Below are positions 8,655 through 19,817 of a DNA stretch of 64,000 bases, one piece after another. The stretch comes from Strigamia acuminata (Eukaryota > Arthropoda > Chilopoda > Geophilomorpha > Linotaeniidae): positions 44,646,581 through 44,710,580 of the forward strand of contig OX442314.1 in NCBI GenBank assembly GCA_949358305.1, given 5' to 3'. Positions within the stretch are counted from its first letter, which is position 1, and each line of letters starts with the position of its first letter. The notes below the pieces were generated by a model. The model did no database searches and was not told where the DNA came from. It saw only the letters and a list, made by a program, of their open reading frames with translations. The position numbers were made by a program, and so were the translations under genes.

Positions 8655-10877
8655 ATGGGAATGTCAGATTTAAAAACCGCCTTGGAAGCTATTCGTCGCA
8701 CGAGTTTGAAAATCCTCCGCCAGGAGTCGGTTTCGACTCGGGAGTGGAACGGTTTAATTCTCACCGTGCATTCCGTCAATGCGAGTCAAGGCGAGAATGA
8801 AATCTATTCGCAGCTACAAAAAGACGTTTCGTCCGCCATCGAGCTTTCGAAACAAAAAATGGCGAATCGTAGCGACCGTCAAACGCTGCTAAAAATCTAC
8901 ACCGACGAATGGACCAAATTTTCCGCCGCCTGCGCCAACCTGGCGGACGCAATTCGCCCTACGAAGAGACTCGCCTCGAAATACGACTCGAATCGCGACA
9001 AACTGCGCAATTTCATGCTCAACGCCTGGAACGAGGCCATTTTTTCGGAAATCAAGCCGAGCATTCGACAGGCCGTTGCGGAATTAATCGAAGGCGAAAG
9101 AAACGGCGAAATGTGCGATGCGCAGTTAATAATCAAAGCGCGCAAATCCTACGTGGAATTAGTTCAACCGCCCGAAGAAACCGACTGGAATCCCGAGTTG
9201 ATGTTCGGGGAAGGCGGATATGACGTCAGTCATTGCACAATTGCGCACGACAAATTAGGCCTTTATCGCGAGTTCTTCGAGAAAGATTATATCGAAAACA
9301 CACGGACGTTCTACCGAATCAGAGCACCCGCGTACTTAACTGCGCACGGGGTGGAGAAATACACGAAATATGCGCATTCGAAGATCAGAGAAGAAGTTGC
9401 GAGAGGAGAAAAGTATTTGGAACCAGACGTGGCTTCGCAGCGCGCTCTAACGAGCATTTGGGGCGATTTATTCGTGGCGCCGTACAAGGAGACCATTTTA
9501 GCCGAGTTTCCCGCGATGGTCAAGCGAAACGACGTCGAAAACCTCAGAATTACGTACGGATTAATGGCGCTCGTTGATGGTGGATTTCCCCCAATGCTCC
9601 GCGTATTGGAAGATCACGTACTCGACGTGGAAGAGGCCGCCATTGACGTGCAACGACTGCTCGATCAGTTCGGCCGCTTCAACGAATTGGTGCGCGCGGC
9701 GTTTAAAAACGACCCGAGATTTCTTCTTCCGCGAGACAAAGCCTTCAAGAAAATCATCAACGACAAAAAAATGGCGGCGGAGTCGCTGGCGAACTTCTGC
9801 GACATGTTGCTGCGTAGGACGCAAATGCGAAAGAAACTCACCGACGTGGGCGGCAAGTTGAAAGACGTGGTCTCGTTGCTCAAATACGTGAACAACCGAG
9901 ACGTGTTCATGGCGTGCTACAAGTCGCATTTGACGCGGCGCTTGATCCTGGAGACGTCGGCGGACACGGAGATGGAAGAGGAGATGGTCGGGCGGTTGAG
10001 GGACATCGGGATGCCGGTCGATTACGTGTGCAAGTTCGCGCAGATGTTTCGAGACGTCAAAGTGAGTGGGGATTTAAATGCGTTGTTCAAACTGCACACT
10101 CGGAAGGATTCGATGAATATTAAGGTGTTTAACGCGTCCGCGTGGGCGGGATTAAACGATGGGATTTCGGTTTCGTTGCCGGTCGAGTTGGAGGAATATT
10201 ATTCGGGGGTTGAGGAGTTTTACGGGAAGCAGCACAGTGGGCGGAAGCTCGTGTGGCGCCATCGGTTGTCGAATGGGACAATCACGTTTAGCAATTCGGC
10301 CGGGAAGTTTGATTTGGAGGTGACGGGTTTCCAAGCGGCGGTGTTGTTCGCGTGGAACGAGCGGTCGGAGGAGCGTGTTTCGTTGGAGGATCTTCGCTTA
10401 GCGACCGGGTTGCCGGATTCGGAGTTGAGGAAGACGATGTGGTCGTTGGTTTCGGTGGCGATGGTCAAGCGGGGGGTCGTGTTGTGTCATCCGGAAGTGA
10501 AGTCGCTGTCGGAGTTTAAAAGCGATTCGTTGTTTTGGATTAATGAGGGTTTTTGTTTGGTTAGAAATGGGAGGGTTGAGAAACGAGGGAAGGTGAATTT
10601 GATTGGTCGATTGCAACTGTCGATGGACGGTGGAGAGGTGGACAATGGAGCTATAACGCGGGTCAGGGAGTTGAGGGTGCAGGAAGCGGTGGTTTGTGTT
10701 GCGAAAGCGAGGAAAAGCGTGCAAATGAGTCACTTGCAGATGGAGTTGGTGAGCTTGTTGAAGAATATGTTTGTGCCGTCTAAAAAGATGATTAAACAGC
10801 AAGTGGAATGGCTGATTGAAAAGAATTTTCTATGCAGAGACGAGCACGATTTGAATGTGGTGGTGTACATTGCTTAA
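8655..10877 (+). CDS. Cul5: Cullin-5, scaffold of CRL5 ubiquitin ligases
   Basis: An uninterrupted 740-residue ORF. Cullin-5-specific landmarks include LRQESVS near the N-terminus, the AWNEAIFSEIK and ERNGEMCDAQLII block, FKNDPRFLLPRDKAF, FCDMLLRR, DVFMACYKSHLTRRLI, and the C-terminal KKMIKQQVEWLIEKNF...YIA. The lysine of VAKARKS (about residue 684) has exactly 56 residues after it, as does the NEDD8 acceptor lysine of human CUL5, so neddylation is conserved. In known animals CUL5 bridges Elongin B/C-SOCS-box receptors to RBX2. The gene has no introns, unusual for animal cullin-5, so it may be a retrogene or the lineage may have lost introns. It shares a divergent promoter with the G-patch gene and is followed by AATAAA at 10924. 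Confidence 0.95.
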   Translation: MGMSDLKTALEAIRRTSLKILRQESVSTREWNGLILTVHSVNASQGENEIYSQLQKDVSSAIELSKQKMANRSDRQTLLKIYTDEWTKFSAACANLADAIRPTKRLASKYDSNRDKLRNFMLNAWNEAIFSEIKPSIRQAVAELIEGERNGEMCDAQLIIKARKSYVELVQPPEETDWNPELMFGEGGYDVSHCTIAHDKLGLYREFFEKDYIENTRTFYRIRAPAYLTAHGVEKYTKYAHSKIREEVARGEKYLEPDVASQRALTSIWGDLFVAPYKETILAEFPAMVKRNDVENLRITYGLMALVDGGFPPMLRVLEDHVLDVEEAAIDVQRLLDQFGRFNELVRAAFKNDPRFLLPRDKAFKKIINDKKMAAESLANFCDMLLRRTQMRKKLTDVGGKLKDVVSLLKYVNNRDVFMACYKSHLTRRLILETSADTEMEEEMVGRLRDIGMPVDYVCKFAQMFRDVKVSGDLNALFKLHTRKDSMNIKVFNASAWAGLNDGISVSLPVELEEYYSGVEEFYGKQHSGRKLVWRHRLSNGTITFSNSAGKFDLEVTGFQAAVLFAWNERSEERVSLEDLRLATGLPDSELRKTMWSLVSVAMVKRGVVLCHPEVKSLSEFKSDSLFWINEGFCLVRNGRVEKRGKVNLIGRLQLSMDGGEVDNGAITRVRELRVQEAVVCVAKARKSVQMSHLQMELVSLLKNMFVPSKKMIKQQVEWLIEKNFLCRDEHDLNVVVYIA

Positions 10878-10923
10878 GATTGCATTTTATAGTTTTAAAT
10901 TATTTTGCAAGTTAATAGAAGTA

Positions 10924-10929
10924 AATAAA
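10924..10929 (+). terminator. Poly(A) signal of cullin-5
   Basis: AATAAA lies 46 bases past the cullin-5 stop codon and is followed by TATATT-rich sequence. Confidence 0.6.
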
Positions 10930-12184
10930 ATATATTTTGGAATTAAATTTACAATGTTTTCAAATTTATACTTTGCAACAACGTCCACTTTTATACTTTT
11001 TATAGAATGGAATTTTTGATACATATTGTATGCAGTCCATTTCAACGGTTCTTCGAGGCTACCGTATATACGATATGATGACGTAAAGATTCGTTCTGTC
11101 GAGAACGATGATCATGATTTAAGTGTGTAACCCCCGTAGTTCACGTTGATACATGGCCGCGGAAGCACGAGTTGTGTTTGTCGAGTTGGTTTGGTTTAGT
11201 TGGAACGTTACTTTAATTTGGGTCTTTTACTCCAATTTACCAACGACTTGACTAGTCTTGGTGAAACCGAAAGAGAGCTCTGCTCAAATGCAAATTTCTA
11301 GACTTTATTTGTATCGTAAGCCTGCATTCAAACATTGATGCAGCATTTACATGACTTTGTATTGTAAGACAACACTGCTTCGTGAATGTGGCATTTACAT
11401 TAGTTCCAATATTCAGGCAATACTGTATGTCAATCCTGCAGCGTTGGCTACCTTATTGTGTGTGCCTATTTTATATTTAATTTTAAATGCTCCACATTGT
11501 ATTTTAATGGACCATCAACCAAATTGGGCTGACTGACTTGCCAGTTTGCTTTTAGCTTTTAGACACAATTTTGAAGCACTGTAAACGAGCTTCTGATTTT
11601 TACGTGCAAGTTTATTTATTTCTTTTTACATTTCAAAAAGCGTTGAATATATCTCAGTTTGCTTGTTTATTTCTCTCGTTGCTCCTCGAGTCCACGCTCG
11701 TATTTGCATAAATAATGTAGCAGAGGGAAGCACATCTAATGTGCAAAACGCAGTGGAAATGATGAAAATACGATTCTCCCCACGAATCTGTTGGGAATGC
11801 GTGAGTCGCACGTGTTCGGGAACAAACTGGACAAGTTAACTGTCTAATAAATATAAAACAAAGCTAATTTAATGTAAAACAAAGCAACTTACATGTGTAA
11901 AATCAATCAAAGTGGAAAACAGCTTGAAAATCATGGCAGCTGCAATGTTGGATCAAAGAGAAAGGTTACAATGTGTTCGCTATGGGGGAACATGGGGCGT
12001 AATGGGACCGACGATTGTATCATAATTCTGCTGGTGCTTTTGGTGGCAGTTGACTAAGAATGCGTCAGCAGCTGGGAGTAGGTGCACTGGTGACAACAAC
12101 AGAATAAAGGTGTTATTCCACACTGTCAATACATCCGTTGCTAATTTTGCCGCACTTGCACTTGGTGCATTTGTCTGTTTTAAT
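10930..12184. other. Intergenic, with fragment of repeat R1 at 11255-11405
   Basis: No gene is recognised. Bases 11255-11405 match repeat R1 (agagctctg... followed by gtaagcctgcattcaaaca and gaatgtggcatttacat), as at 44745 and 55040. The rest is AT-rich, without coding content. Confidence 0.5.
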
Positions 12185-12202
12185 AAAACTGACTATTGAA
12201 AT

Positions 12203-12395
12203 ACATGAGTTAAGATTAAGAACACTTCACCGAGTCTGAGCTTAACAGACTAGGGACAAAAACTGTAATAAAAAAAAGAATGAAATCAACATAGACGAAT
12301 AAATTAAAAAGAAACAAAAGATGAAAGAGGTTTGTGAAGCCTCCAGAAAAAATTTAAACAAAAAATGCTAAACAAATTAAATAACGTAACCAGCA
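12203..12395 (+). repeat. Dispersed repeat R4, left copy of a flanking pair
   Basis: A block starting TTAAGAACACTTCACCGAGT recurs in direct orientation at 13388-13580 with about 90% identity by eye, and its first 100 bases recur at about 15747-15850. The two close copies bracket the reverse-transcriptase fragment at 12400-13385. It has no coding content. Confidence 0.8.
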
Positions 12396-12399
12396 TCCT

Positions 12400-13385
12400 A
12401 GACAATGCATCAGCAATGTTCGACGTCCCTGGCTTGTGGCGTATTTTAAATTCAAAAGGTTGCAGTCGGAGTACCCATCGTTCGATGCGTGCGGAAGGTT
12501 TCGAACGGGTGGAATATATTACTTCGAGTGCCTTGTGGTCAGTAATGAGTTGGAACTGATTTCCGATGAGAAAAATTCTAAATTTTTCGCAGCCCCAAAC
12601 GACTGCAAGCGCCTCTCGCTCCGTCTGCGAGTATCTTCACTCGACGCCCGACGAAGTCCGGTTCGCGTAGGCGATTGGCTTCTTCTCGCCATCTGTCTGT
12701 CGCTGGACAAGCACCGCGCCAAGTCCGACCGGGAATGCATCGACTATAAGCTGCGTCTCGGCTCCCTTCTTGAAAAACGCCAACGTCTCGGCGGAGCACA
12801 TCGCTCTCTTCTGTCGTTCTCCCCAACGAAAAACATTCTCTTTCCTTGCCACTTCGCGCAGGGGCTCAAATCGGGGATGTAGCGCGCACAAAAATTGACG
12901 AGACCGAGGAAACTTCTCACCTCGGTTTTATTCTTCGGCGCTACGGTCTGTCTCACCGCTAAAACCTTTTGTTCGGCGATCGAAATCCCGTCTTTTGAGA
13001 TCACGTGGCCCAGAAAGTTCAGCCGATCAAACCCGAAACAACATTTCTTCAGGTTCAGCGTTAACCCGTTGTCGCTCAAAACTTGAAGCACTTTCTTCAG
13101 CCTTTCGTCGTGCTCTCGCACAGTCAGTCTGTGGACGATGATATCATCCAGGCTATTTCTTGTCCCTTCACAGCCCTCCAATAATGTCTGTATTATACGC
13201 TGGTATTCCTTGGGGGCTGACGCCACGCCGAAGAATAACCGTTTATACCTATATAAACCTCTGTGCGTCACAAAAACGGTGAATTTTTGTGATGATTCGC
13301 GTAACGGTATTTGGAGATAACCCCAACGGCAATCCAACTTCGTTATAATTTCAGCGCCGTCGATTTCATCCAAAACTTCTTCTCC
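12400..13385 (-). pseudogene. Ty3/gypsy RT-RNase H fragment
   Basis: On the minus strand the sequence reads from RT into RNase H: KLDCRWGYLQIPL, then FGVASAPKEYQRI, then SLDDIIVH at the catalytic site (YxDD is SLDD here), then NFLGHVIS and RSFLGLVNFCARYIPDL. Near 12880 the frame shifts and RNase H follows: LIVDAFPVGLGAVLVQ and KPIAYANR. The YVDD tyrosine is lost, both ends are truncated and there are frameshifts, so it is dead. It is more similar in style to mag/gypsy RT than to the large element at 18721. The R4 direct repeats on each side are not LTRs of gypsy type (no TG...CA ends seen). Confidence 0.85.
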
Positions 13386-13387
13386 AA

Positions 13388-13580
13388 TATAAAATTAAGA
13401 ACACTTCACCGAGTCTGAGCTTAACAGACTAAGGACAAAAACTATAATGAAAAAAAAAATAAAATCAACATAGTCGAATAAATTAAAATAAAACAAAAGA
13501 TGAATGAAGTTTGTGAAGCCTCCAGAAAAAATTAAAACAAAAAACGCTTAACAAATAAAATAAAGTAACCAGCTGGAACT
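13388..13580 (+). repeat. Dispersed repeat R4, right copy
   Basis: Direct repeat of 12203-12395 (see there), sharing the CACTTCACCGAGTCTGAGCT core and the distal TTTGTGAAGCCTCCAGAAAA block. It is followed at 13575-13610 by a small tandem doublet of aacttgacttagatcca. Confidence 0.8.
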
Positions 13581-13610
13581 TGACTTAGATCCAACTTGAC
13601 TTAGATCCAC

Positions 13611-14500
13611 TGGCTGGAAGCTTTTTAAATGCCTCAGGTGGCTTCTTCCCTCTCATCGTGCACTCACGGAAGTGATAAACGGAAGTGAAGCACAGGAATT
13701 ATCGTGCCACACGTTTCTTGAATGCATTTAAAACGAGAAGAGAATCATAATTATAAAAGTTGAAATCCATATTGAAATCCATATCTTTGTGTATCTGAAC
13801 ATAACTTTCATTGCTGCTAATAACAACAAGCAGCTTGTCGTTTAATGTGCTCATCAATTAGTGCGTACGACAAATTTTTTTCTGTTCAAAGCAACCAATG
13901 AACTAAACAAAAATGTATTATGAAATGCAAACAATAACGTAATACATTATTTTATGAATTAAAAAAAAACATTTTATTATAAAATCATTAGAATAATAAA
14001 AAAAATTAAGAAAAAACAAAACTTCTTTTCCTGGTGGTATGACACAGTCTACAGTTAGAAGTAATGAGGTTGGGCCAATGGGAAGAAACGCCACTCTTAT
14101 GCTCTGCCAGAGTATATTCATGAAAGTTTGGGGTGCAAATAATTGGAGAGATTCAAGGGAGTTGAATATAAGAGCAATTATTTCAGTTCGCTCAGCAAGC
14201 AAAGCGTTTTTGCCGGGTGGTTGGTTAAGTTGATCCATGGGAAAGATAAACATGTGTCTATTGCGGTGTTATTAAATGAAAATTGACTGAATGATAGTTT
14301 ATATCATCCTACCAGCTTATAAAAGGGCGCATCAGCTGGAGCGCCACATGGGTAGAAATGCAAAAATTTTGTGTTGAAAAATAAAATTTCTTGAAAAATA
14401 ATGATACCAAATTGAGTTTCAAATGAATTAATGTTTATTAATATTAAAGAAAGAAAACACTAAGATTGCAGTTTAAACACCTGTCTCACTTGTCATTCAA
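13611..14500. other. Spacer with half of a diverged direct repeat
   Basis: No gene is seen. Bases about 14105-14225 (atgaaagtttgg...gcaaataattgg through to gctcagcaagc) recur in diverged form at 15195-15290 in the same orientation, bracketing the copia fragment at 14599-15140. These could be decayed copia LTR pieces. Confidence 0.45.
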
Positions 14501-14510
14501 CTAGCGTCCT

Positions 14511-14590
14511 TGGCGCCTTCGGAGGCTTTGGCTTCGGCTTCGGCGGATTTGGCTTCAACAGATTTGGCTTCGGCGGATTTTGCTTTGGCA
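14511..14590 (+). repeat. Imperfect short tandem repeat (ggcttcggcggattt-like)
   Basis: Repeats of about 12-18 bp built on GGCTTCGGC and GGATTT. The encoded peptide in one frame is Ala/Ser/Asp-rich and in another is Gly/Phe-rich; neither runs on far enough to be a gene. Confidence 0.6.
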
Positions 14591-14598
14591 AATTTGAT

Positions 14599-15140
14599 GC
14601 CGTCATCTTAGTTTATGTTGATGACATGGTGCTTTCGACCAATGGATCAGGTCCACGTGACTGTACTGTTAACGGGTGCACATCCTTCGTCTCCTGCATT
14701 GCCTTCCGTGATTCCTCCCAAATTTCTTCTCGGTGTATCGCCTTGCCACTTCGTTAGCCTCATCCTGCTTCTCCGGCTGTGGGGGGCAAGTGGACTCGTT
14801 CTGAGGTGATTCGACAGTCTGGGGCGTCCAGGGGTGGCACTAACGTTAATTTTTTTTCCCCGGATTGATCCAGATTGCGGACTCATGGTGATGTTGAGAA
14901 ATATTGCGAAGATCACACCTATTAGGAAGCAATTGCTAGTCCCGACCGTGTCCATTGACAAAATGCCATGGAGGAAGAGCTTGCACTCTTTCGTGAGCGA
15001 GGTGTATATGAAGAGGTTGAAAAACCTGCTTCTAATATAAACATAGTGGTGATTCGATGGGTCTACTACATTAAGCGCTATGCTGCTGGCGTTGTATGAC
15101 ATTTTCGAGCGATGTTAGTGGTCCAAGGCTATTGATGTAT
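14599..15140 (+). pseudogene. Ty1/copia reverse-transcriptase remnants
   Basis: Two pieces of copia RT are recognisable on the plus strand. The first, near 14599-14648, reads VILVYVDDMVLS, the YVDDM catalytic box. The second, about 14961-15135, reads AMEEELALFRERGVYEEVE, then IRWVYYIKR and FRAMLVVQGY, which is the start of copia RT (AMxxEL, KWVxxxK, ARLVAQGY). In an intact element the second piece precedes the first, so the copy is rearranged or is two fragments. In-frame stops are present. Confidence 0.75.
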
Positions 15141-16000
15141 GTATAAATCTCTAAGTTCCTGGTTAGATAATAGAGTTTCGCTAAGTGTAATCATTCTATT
15201 TATGAAAGTTTGGTGTGCAAATAATTGGAAAGACTCGAGGCAGTTGAATACACTAGTAATCGTTTGAGTTCACTGGGCGAGCGAAGCGTCTGGCTGGGTG
15301 TGAAAAAACCTGCCGGCCCTGCTGCCCATTCTCGAATTGAATGCTAAACCACTCTTCTCTCTCTCTACACCACTCAGCTTCCTCTTTCTTGTACTGGGTT
15401 ATTGGGCCATTGGTGTGGCGCAGGCTACCCTAGGGTGGCCAAGCGGTCAGATAGTACACAATTACTTTAGGACAAAGCTTAGCTGCAGTTTACTTTTGGG
15501 CCTAAGACAACCTAATTGCCAGTTTTGTTGTCTCAGGTTTAGCATGCTTTAAATACCAGTTTCAACTAACGTAAAACGTGGGCAGGGACATAGTGGTCAT
15601 CCCCAATGGGGCTAGACAGACCTGGGTGAATACAACAGTGATTGCTGACTCATCCAAAGACGTCATTACCATCCATGTACAGGATTTAGCAACACGGGCT
15701 AACAGGGGTCAACCTTGCCTAGACTGGCCTAAAATAAAATTCACTATTGAAATACATGAGTTAAGAACAATTTACCGAGTCTGAGTGTAACAGACTCGGG
15801 ACAAAAACAATAATAAAAAAGTGAAGTTTAAAATTTAAAAAAGGATAGATAGAAATAAAAAAAATAAAAAACACTAGCAGTTGATCAAGCAGTAGACTGA
15901 GAAAGATTAATCATTTTGATAGAGCAGAAGAGGTGGATGCAGTTCAGGAAAGCTCAGGGACTAGTTTCTCTCGGGTGGGACAAATACTCATGTAAATAAC
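15141..16000. other. Spacer with R4 fragment
   Basis: No gene is recognised. Bases about 15735-15850 match the start of repeat R4 (actattgaaatacatgagtt, accgagtctgagtg), as at 12185. A short pyrimidine-rich tract lies at 15350-15400. Confidence 0.5.
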
Positions 16001-17073
16001 TGCGGCGATCCGGGTTTTTACTTAACAAATTGAGTGAACTTGCCAAGCAATCGTCGTAGAGATGCCGTACAGGACTTCTACTCTGTGGCCAAATGTTTGT
16101 CTAGGGGAATGATTTTACACAGAGTAAAGGAAAAATTAGATAGTTTTAATTGTTCTAAATACACGCGACATATGCAAAGGAAAATAATAATGTTTGGGGT
16201 CGATCTGGCTTCTTCTTCAATATATACACTCACAGTTGACCGTTGGCTCCAAGATGGCGTCGACGGCGTCGGGTGAGCGCGGGATTTTGGCGGAGTAAAC
16301 TCAACGCTAAAATACGCCTCTAAATATACTAAAATCCTCGTGGAGCACGCTCGACACGAGAATACGTCTTACACACAGTGGTTTGATTATTACGGAGCAA
16401 GCTCGACGTAACAATCCGTCTTCACACAGTTCGCCTTGTGGAGTTGAACTCAACACAAAGCCTTCAAATTGACAGAGCAAGCTCAATGTCAATTTACACA
16501 CAGAAATGGCTTAAATTACGCGTAGTAATTCAAGCGATAAGGCGCTATTCCGTAAAGTGGGTACAGACCAGCAATGAATCTCAACTCTTCCAGATATCAC
16601 AGATCACACTTAGCAATGTTGGGCATAAGTTTGACACAGATGTGAATGGTTTGGAAGCAGAATCAAGAATGCGGGAAGAGTGGGCCAAAACCGTTTGGCT
16701 CACTCCTAAATCTGCTCAGTAAAGCTGCGCAGATGACGAGTTGCACGAAGATCACACACGGCCGCCTTCGGGTCGTGTGCAACAATCGAGCCGGGCACGC
16801 GCGAGGGGAAGGGATGCTCCGCCCAGGCACACGCCTAGCAGCATCATCAAAGCAATGCACGCTGCAGCGTGATTGGTCGACGCTGTTGCTGGGCCAAAAC
16901 TTGCTGCAAAACACAATATTATTTGGGTAATATTGTGTCTTGTTTTATATTTGATTAATATATATTTTATCTCAATTTACATTGAAACAAAACATATAAG
17001 CTTGTTGAATATGTTTCTAAGACAATTTGGAAATATGGTGCGCACTCAAATAGGAATATTTGAGGTCACCACA
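16001..17073 (-). mobile_element. Solo LTR of the 12.4-kb gypsy family
   Basis: The sequence begins TGCGGCGATCC and ends GGTCACCACA, the same termini as the LTRs at 18721-19804 and 30005-31088, and is alignable along its 1073 bp with point differences and small indels. TAAC flanks both ends (15997-16000 and 17074-17077), a 4-bp target duplication like that of the full element. It is therefore the product of LTR-LTR recombination of an older insertion. Confidence 0.9.
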
Positions 17074-17077
17074 TAAC

Positions 17078-17660
17078 AGACTTGGGTTGTTGGTCCTTTA
17101 TCCATTGGCTAGGGGTCGGAGTCTCCCGGTCTAACCCATGTGCTGGCTGTGCCACTTGGGCACACCACACCGGCAATCGACCTGTCACATACAGGGAGGT
17201 TATTCCCATAGGTGACGTGATCTGTTTTGTTACGTGACCGTGTCTAACTTGTGTGTGTTTGGTCACGTAACATTTATGTAGGAAAGGATTTTTAAGAATG
17301 ACTCAGGTTTTGTTCCTTAAATTCAATGGTTCTTTATTTAACTTAAATCGGACAATTGGTTAGAAATGTTTTAAGTTAAATCAATGCTTCATTCTAGTTT
17401 AACTCAAAGTGCAATTTATCAAATTTACAGAGATTGAATGTGACTTAACTTTATTCAATTACATAATAAACAAAATATAATTCTTAACCTTAAATGACCA
17501 AAGGCAATTAATAGTTTAGCTAAGGAAAGCAGAGGCCATGCCTGTAATAGGCTGACACAGAGCTTTCTCAGTAATGAATTGAAGTAGCTATTTCCAGATT
17601 GGGATCCTAGAGAGAACTGACTAGAATTGTTAAATAAATTGTCATTAATCATTTCATGTG
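17078..17660. other. Spacer, retroelement-derived flank
   Basis: No gene is found. The stretch around 17210-17280 contains a repeated gtcacgtaac/gttacgtgac motif (an inverted repeat of about 10 bp). It may be the 3' remains of the gag-protease element beginning at 17675. Confidence 0.35.
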
Positions 17661-17674
17661 ACCGTTTGGCTACC

Positions 17675-18720
17675 CTAGTGGCCTACGCCACTCCACACAC
17701 CGCCTGGCGGCCCCAAGCCTCCCCCCTCTGGCCCCAAACGACCCACGACAATAAAATCAACCAATTTTACCTTCCCTGTCATAGCAAGTCTCAACTGCAC
17801 GAGTCCCAACACCTCTACAGGCTGCTGTTGATAAGCATATAATTTAATATTAGTTTTTCTAATTTCTTTCAACTGTATCAGACCCCTGGTGAGCAAAGCA
17901 TTGCAGTCATTTACGTTCAAGATGGATCGCTCACTCCCGGTATCTAAAAGTAAATCAAAATTGTAAGAAATTAACAAAATATGCACCATTAAGGGCGGCG
18001 GTCGCAACCCCTACTCAGTTGGAAAAGGGCAAAATCCTCATCCTGCTCCTGTATGGCATTCACTGGCACGTGACGCTGCCTCCAGCTCTCATCCTGCGCC
18101 GCCGCACCCACAAAACTCGGGTCCAAGTCAGTTGGAAACCCAAGTTGCCGGACAAGTTGCCTCCGCCTCGGCAGGTCTTCTCACCCAGTCCCCCTTCAGA
18201 CGACCCGGCGGGCCAAAGAATGGCGCTCCGCCAGGGCCAAGCTACGGCTCATAAGGGCAGTCCTTGACGAAATGATGGCCCCCGCAACGGAAACACTGAA
18301 CCGGTGTGCCGTCGCGTTTAAACGGCAGCCCATTTGATCCCCTTGTCGAACCTTGACGCCCGCGCCACTGGCAAGGCTTCCTCGACACCCGTCGCCGCCA
18401 TATGCGCCATTTGGTAGGCGACCGCTCTCTTTTTAGCTTGGGCAGCGGTCATGGGCATATTCAACTAAATTTCCCAAACCAAAACTGAATTCCTGGAACC
18501 GCGCACGATTTGGTCCACAATGGCAGCATCTGTCTCCTCCTTGGTTAAAAATCCACATTTTTGTGCTATTATATTTTGCGCAATATATTTCTCGACAAGC
18601 TCACCCGACTGTCTTTTTCTCGCTCCAAACTTTTGTCGCGCCATATATGGCGTATCTACAGACTGGAAATGTGTATCAAGGGCGTCAAGAATAGTGTCCA
18701 AGTCTAATTTCTTCACATCT
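17675..18720 (-). pseudogene. Older retroelement: C-terminal gag, zinc knuckle and protease (split by insertion)
   Basis: Reading the minus strand, the C-terminal half of a gag (residues matching KKLDLDTILDALDTHF and SGELVEKYI) runs from 18720 down to about 18465. A CCHC knuckle CFRCGGHHFVKDC lies near 18250-18290. A retropepsin follows at 18007-17675 with LLLDTGSERS. The N-terminal half of this gag is at 31089-31480. The two halves were contiguous before the 12.4-kb element inserted: the frame is kept across the 4-bp target site. The copy has frame breaks between gag, knuckle and protease, and no RT is found downstream. Confidence 0.8.
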
Positions 18721-19804
18721 TGCGGCGATCCGGGTTTTTACTTATTAAATTATGTAAATTTAACAAGCAATCGTCGGTGAGATGCCGTACAGGACTTCTA
18801 CTCTGTGGCTAAATGGTTGTCTAGGGGAATGATTTTTACACGGAGAGTAAAAGGAAAAATTAGATTGTTTTAATCGTTCTAAATACACTCGATAAATGCA
18901 AAGGGAAAATAATAATAATGTAATGACTGGGTCGATCTGGCTTCTCTTTGTACTTGGACACTCACAGTTGACCGTTGGCTCCAAAATGGCGTCGATGGCG
19001 TCGTGTGAGCGCGGGATTTTGGCGGAGTAAACTCAACGCCAAAATACGTTGCTAAATATACTAAAATCCTCGTGGAGCACGCTCGACACGAGAATACGTC
19101 TTGCACACAGTGGTTTGATTATTACGGAGCAAGCTCGACGTAACAATCGGTTTTTACACAAATCGCTTTGTGGAGTTAAACTCGACACAAAGCCTTCAAA
19201 CTAACAGAGTAAACTCGATGTTAGTTCCACACAGAAATGGCTTAAATTACGCGTAGTAATTCAAGCAGAAGGGCGCTATTCTGTACAGTTGGTACAGACC
19301 AGCAATGAATCTCAACTCTTCCAGATATCACAGATCACACTTAGCAGGGTTTGGCATAAGTTTGACACAGATGTGAATGGTTTGGAAGCAGAATCAAGAA
19401 TGCGGGAAGAGTGGGCCAAAACCGTTTGGCTCACTTCTAAATCTGCTCAGAAAAGCTGCGCAGATGACGAGTTGCACAAAGATCACACACGGCCGCCTTT
19501 GGGTCGTGTGCAACAATTGAGCCGGGCACGCGCGAGGGGAAGGGATGCTCCGCCCAGGCACACGCCTAGCAGCATCATCAAAGCAATGCACGCTGCAGCG
19601 CGATTGGTTGACGCTGTTGCTGGGCCAAAACTTGCTGCAAAACACAATATTATTTGGGTAATATTGTGTCTTGTTTTATATTTTATTAATGTATGTTTTA
19701 TTTCAATTTACATTGAAACAAAACATATAAGCTTGTTGAATATGTTTATAAGACAATTTGGAAATATGGTGCGCACTCAAATAGGAATATTTGAGGTCAC
19801 CACA
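18721..19804 (-). repeat. 3' LTR of the 12.4-kb gypsy element
   Basis: 1084 bp, plus-strand ends TGCGGCGATCC and GGTCACCACA. The short reading frames inside it are mirrored exactly in the other LTR and are not genes. Confidence 0.95.
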
Positions 19805-19817
19805 CTTCCCCCCCTTT
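19805..19817 (-). other. Polypurine tract
   Basis: On the minus strand AAAAGGGGGGAAG directly abuts the TGTGGTGACC start of the 3' LTR, the expected position for the plus-strand primer of reverse transcription. Confidence 0.85.

Larger units (their letters stand above)
6611..10204. repeat. Tandem segmental duplication, unit 2
   Basis: The second copy of the 3594-bp unit. It starts at AAATATGG (6611, matching 3015) and ends at 10204, where the cullin-5 frame continues into unique sequence, so this is the ancestral right-hand context of the gene. The left-hand context of the unit is ancestral at 3015. Confidence 0.95.

Noticed and set aside
12436-13320. Plus-strand frames across the RT fragment
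   Set aside because: The minus strand carries clear RT and RNase H motifs.
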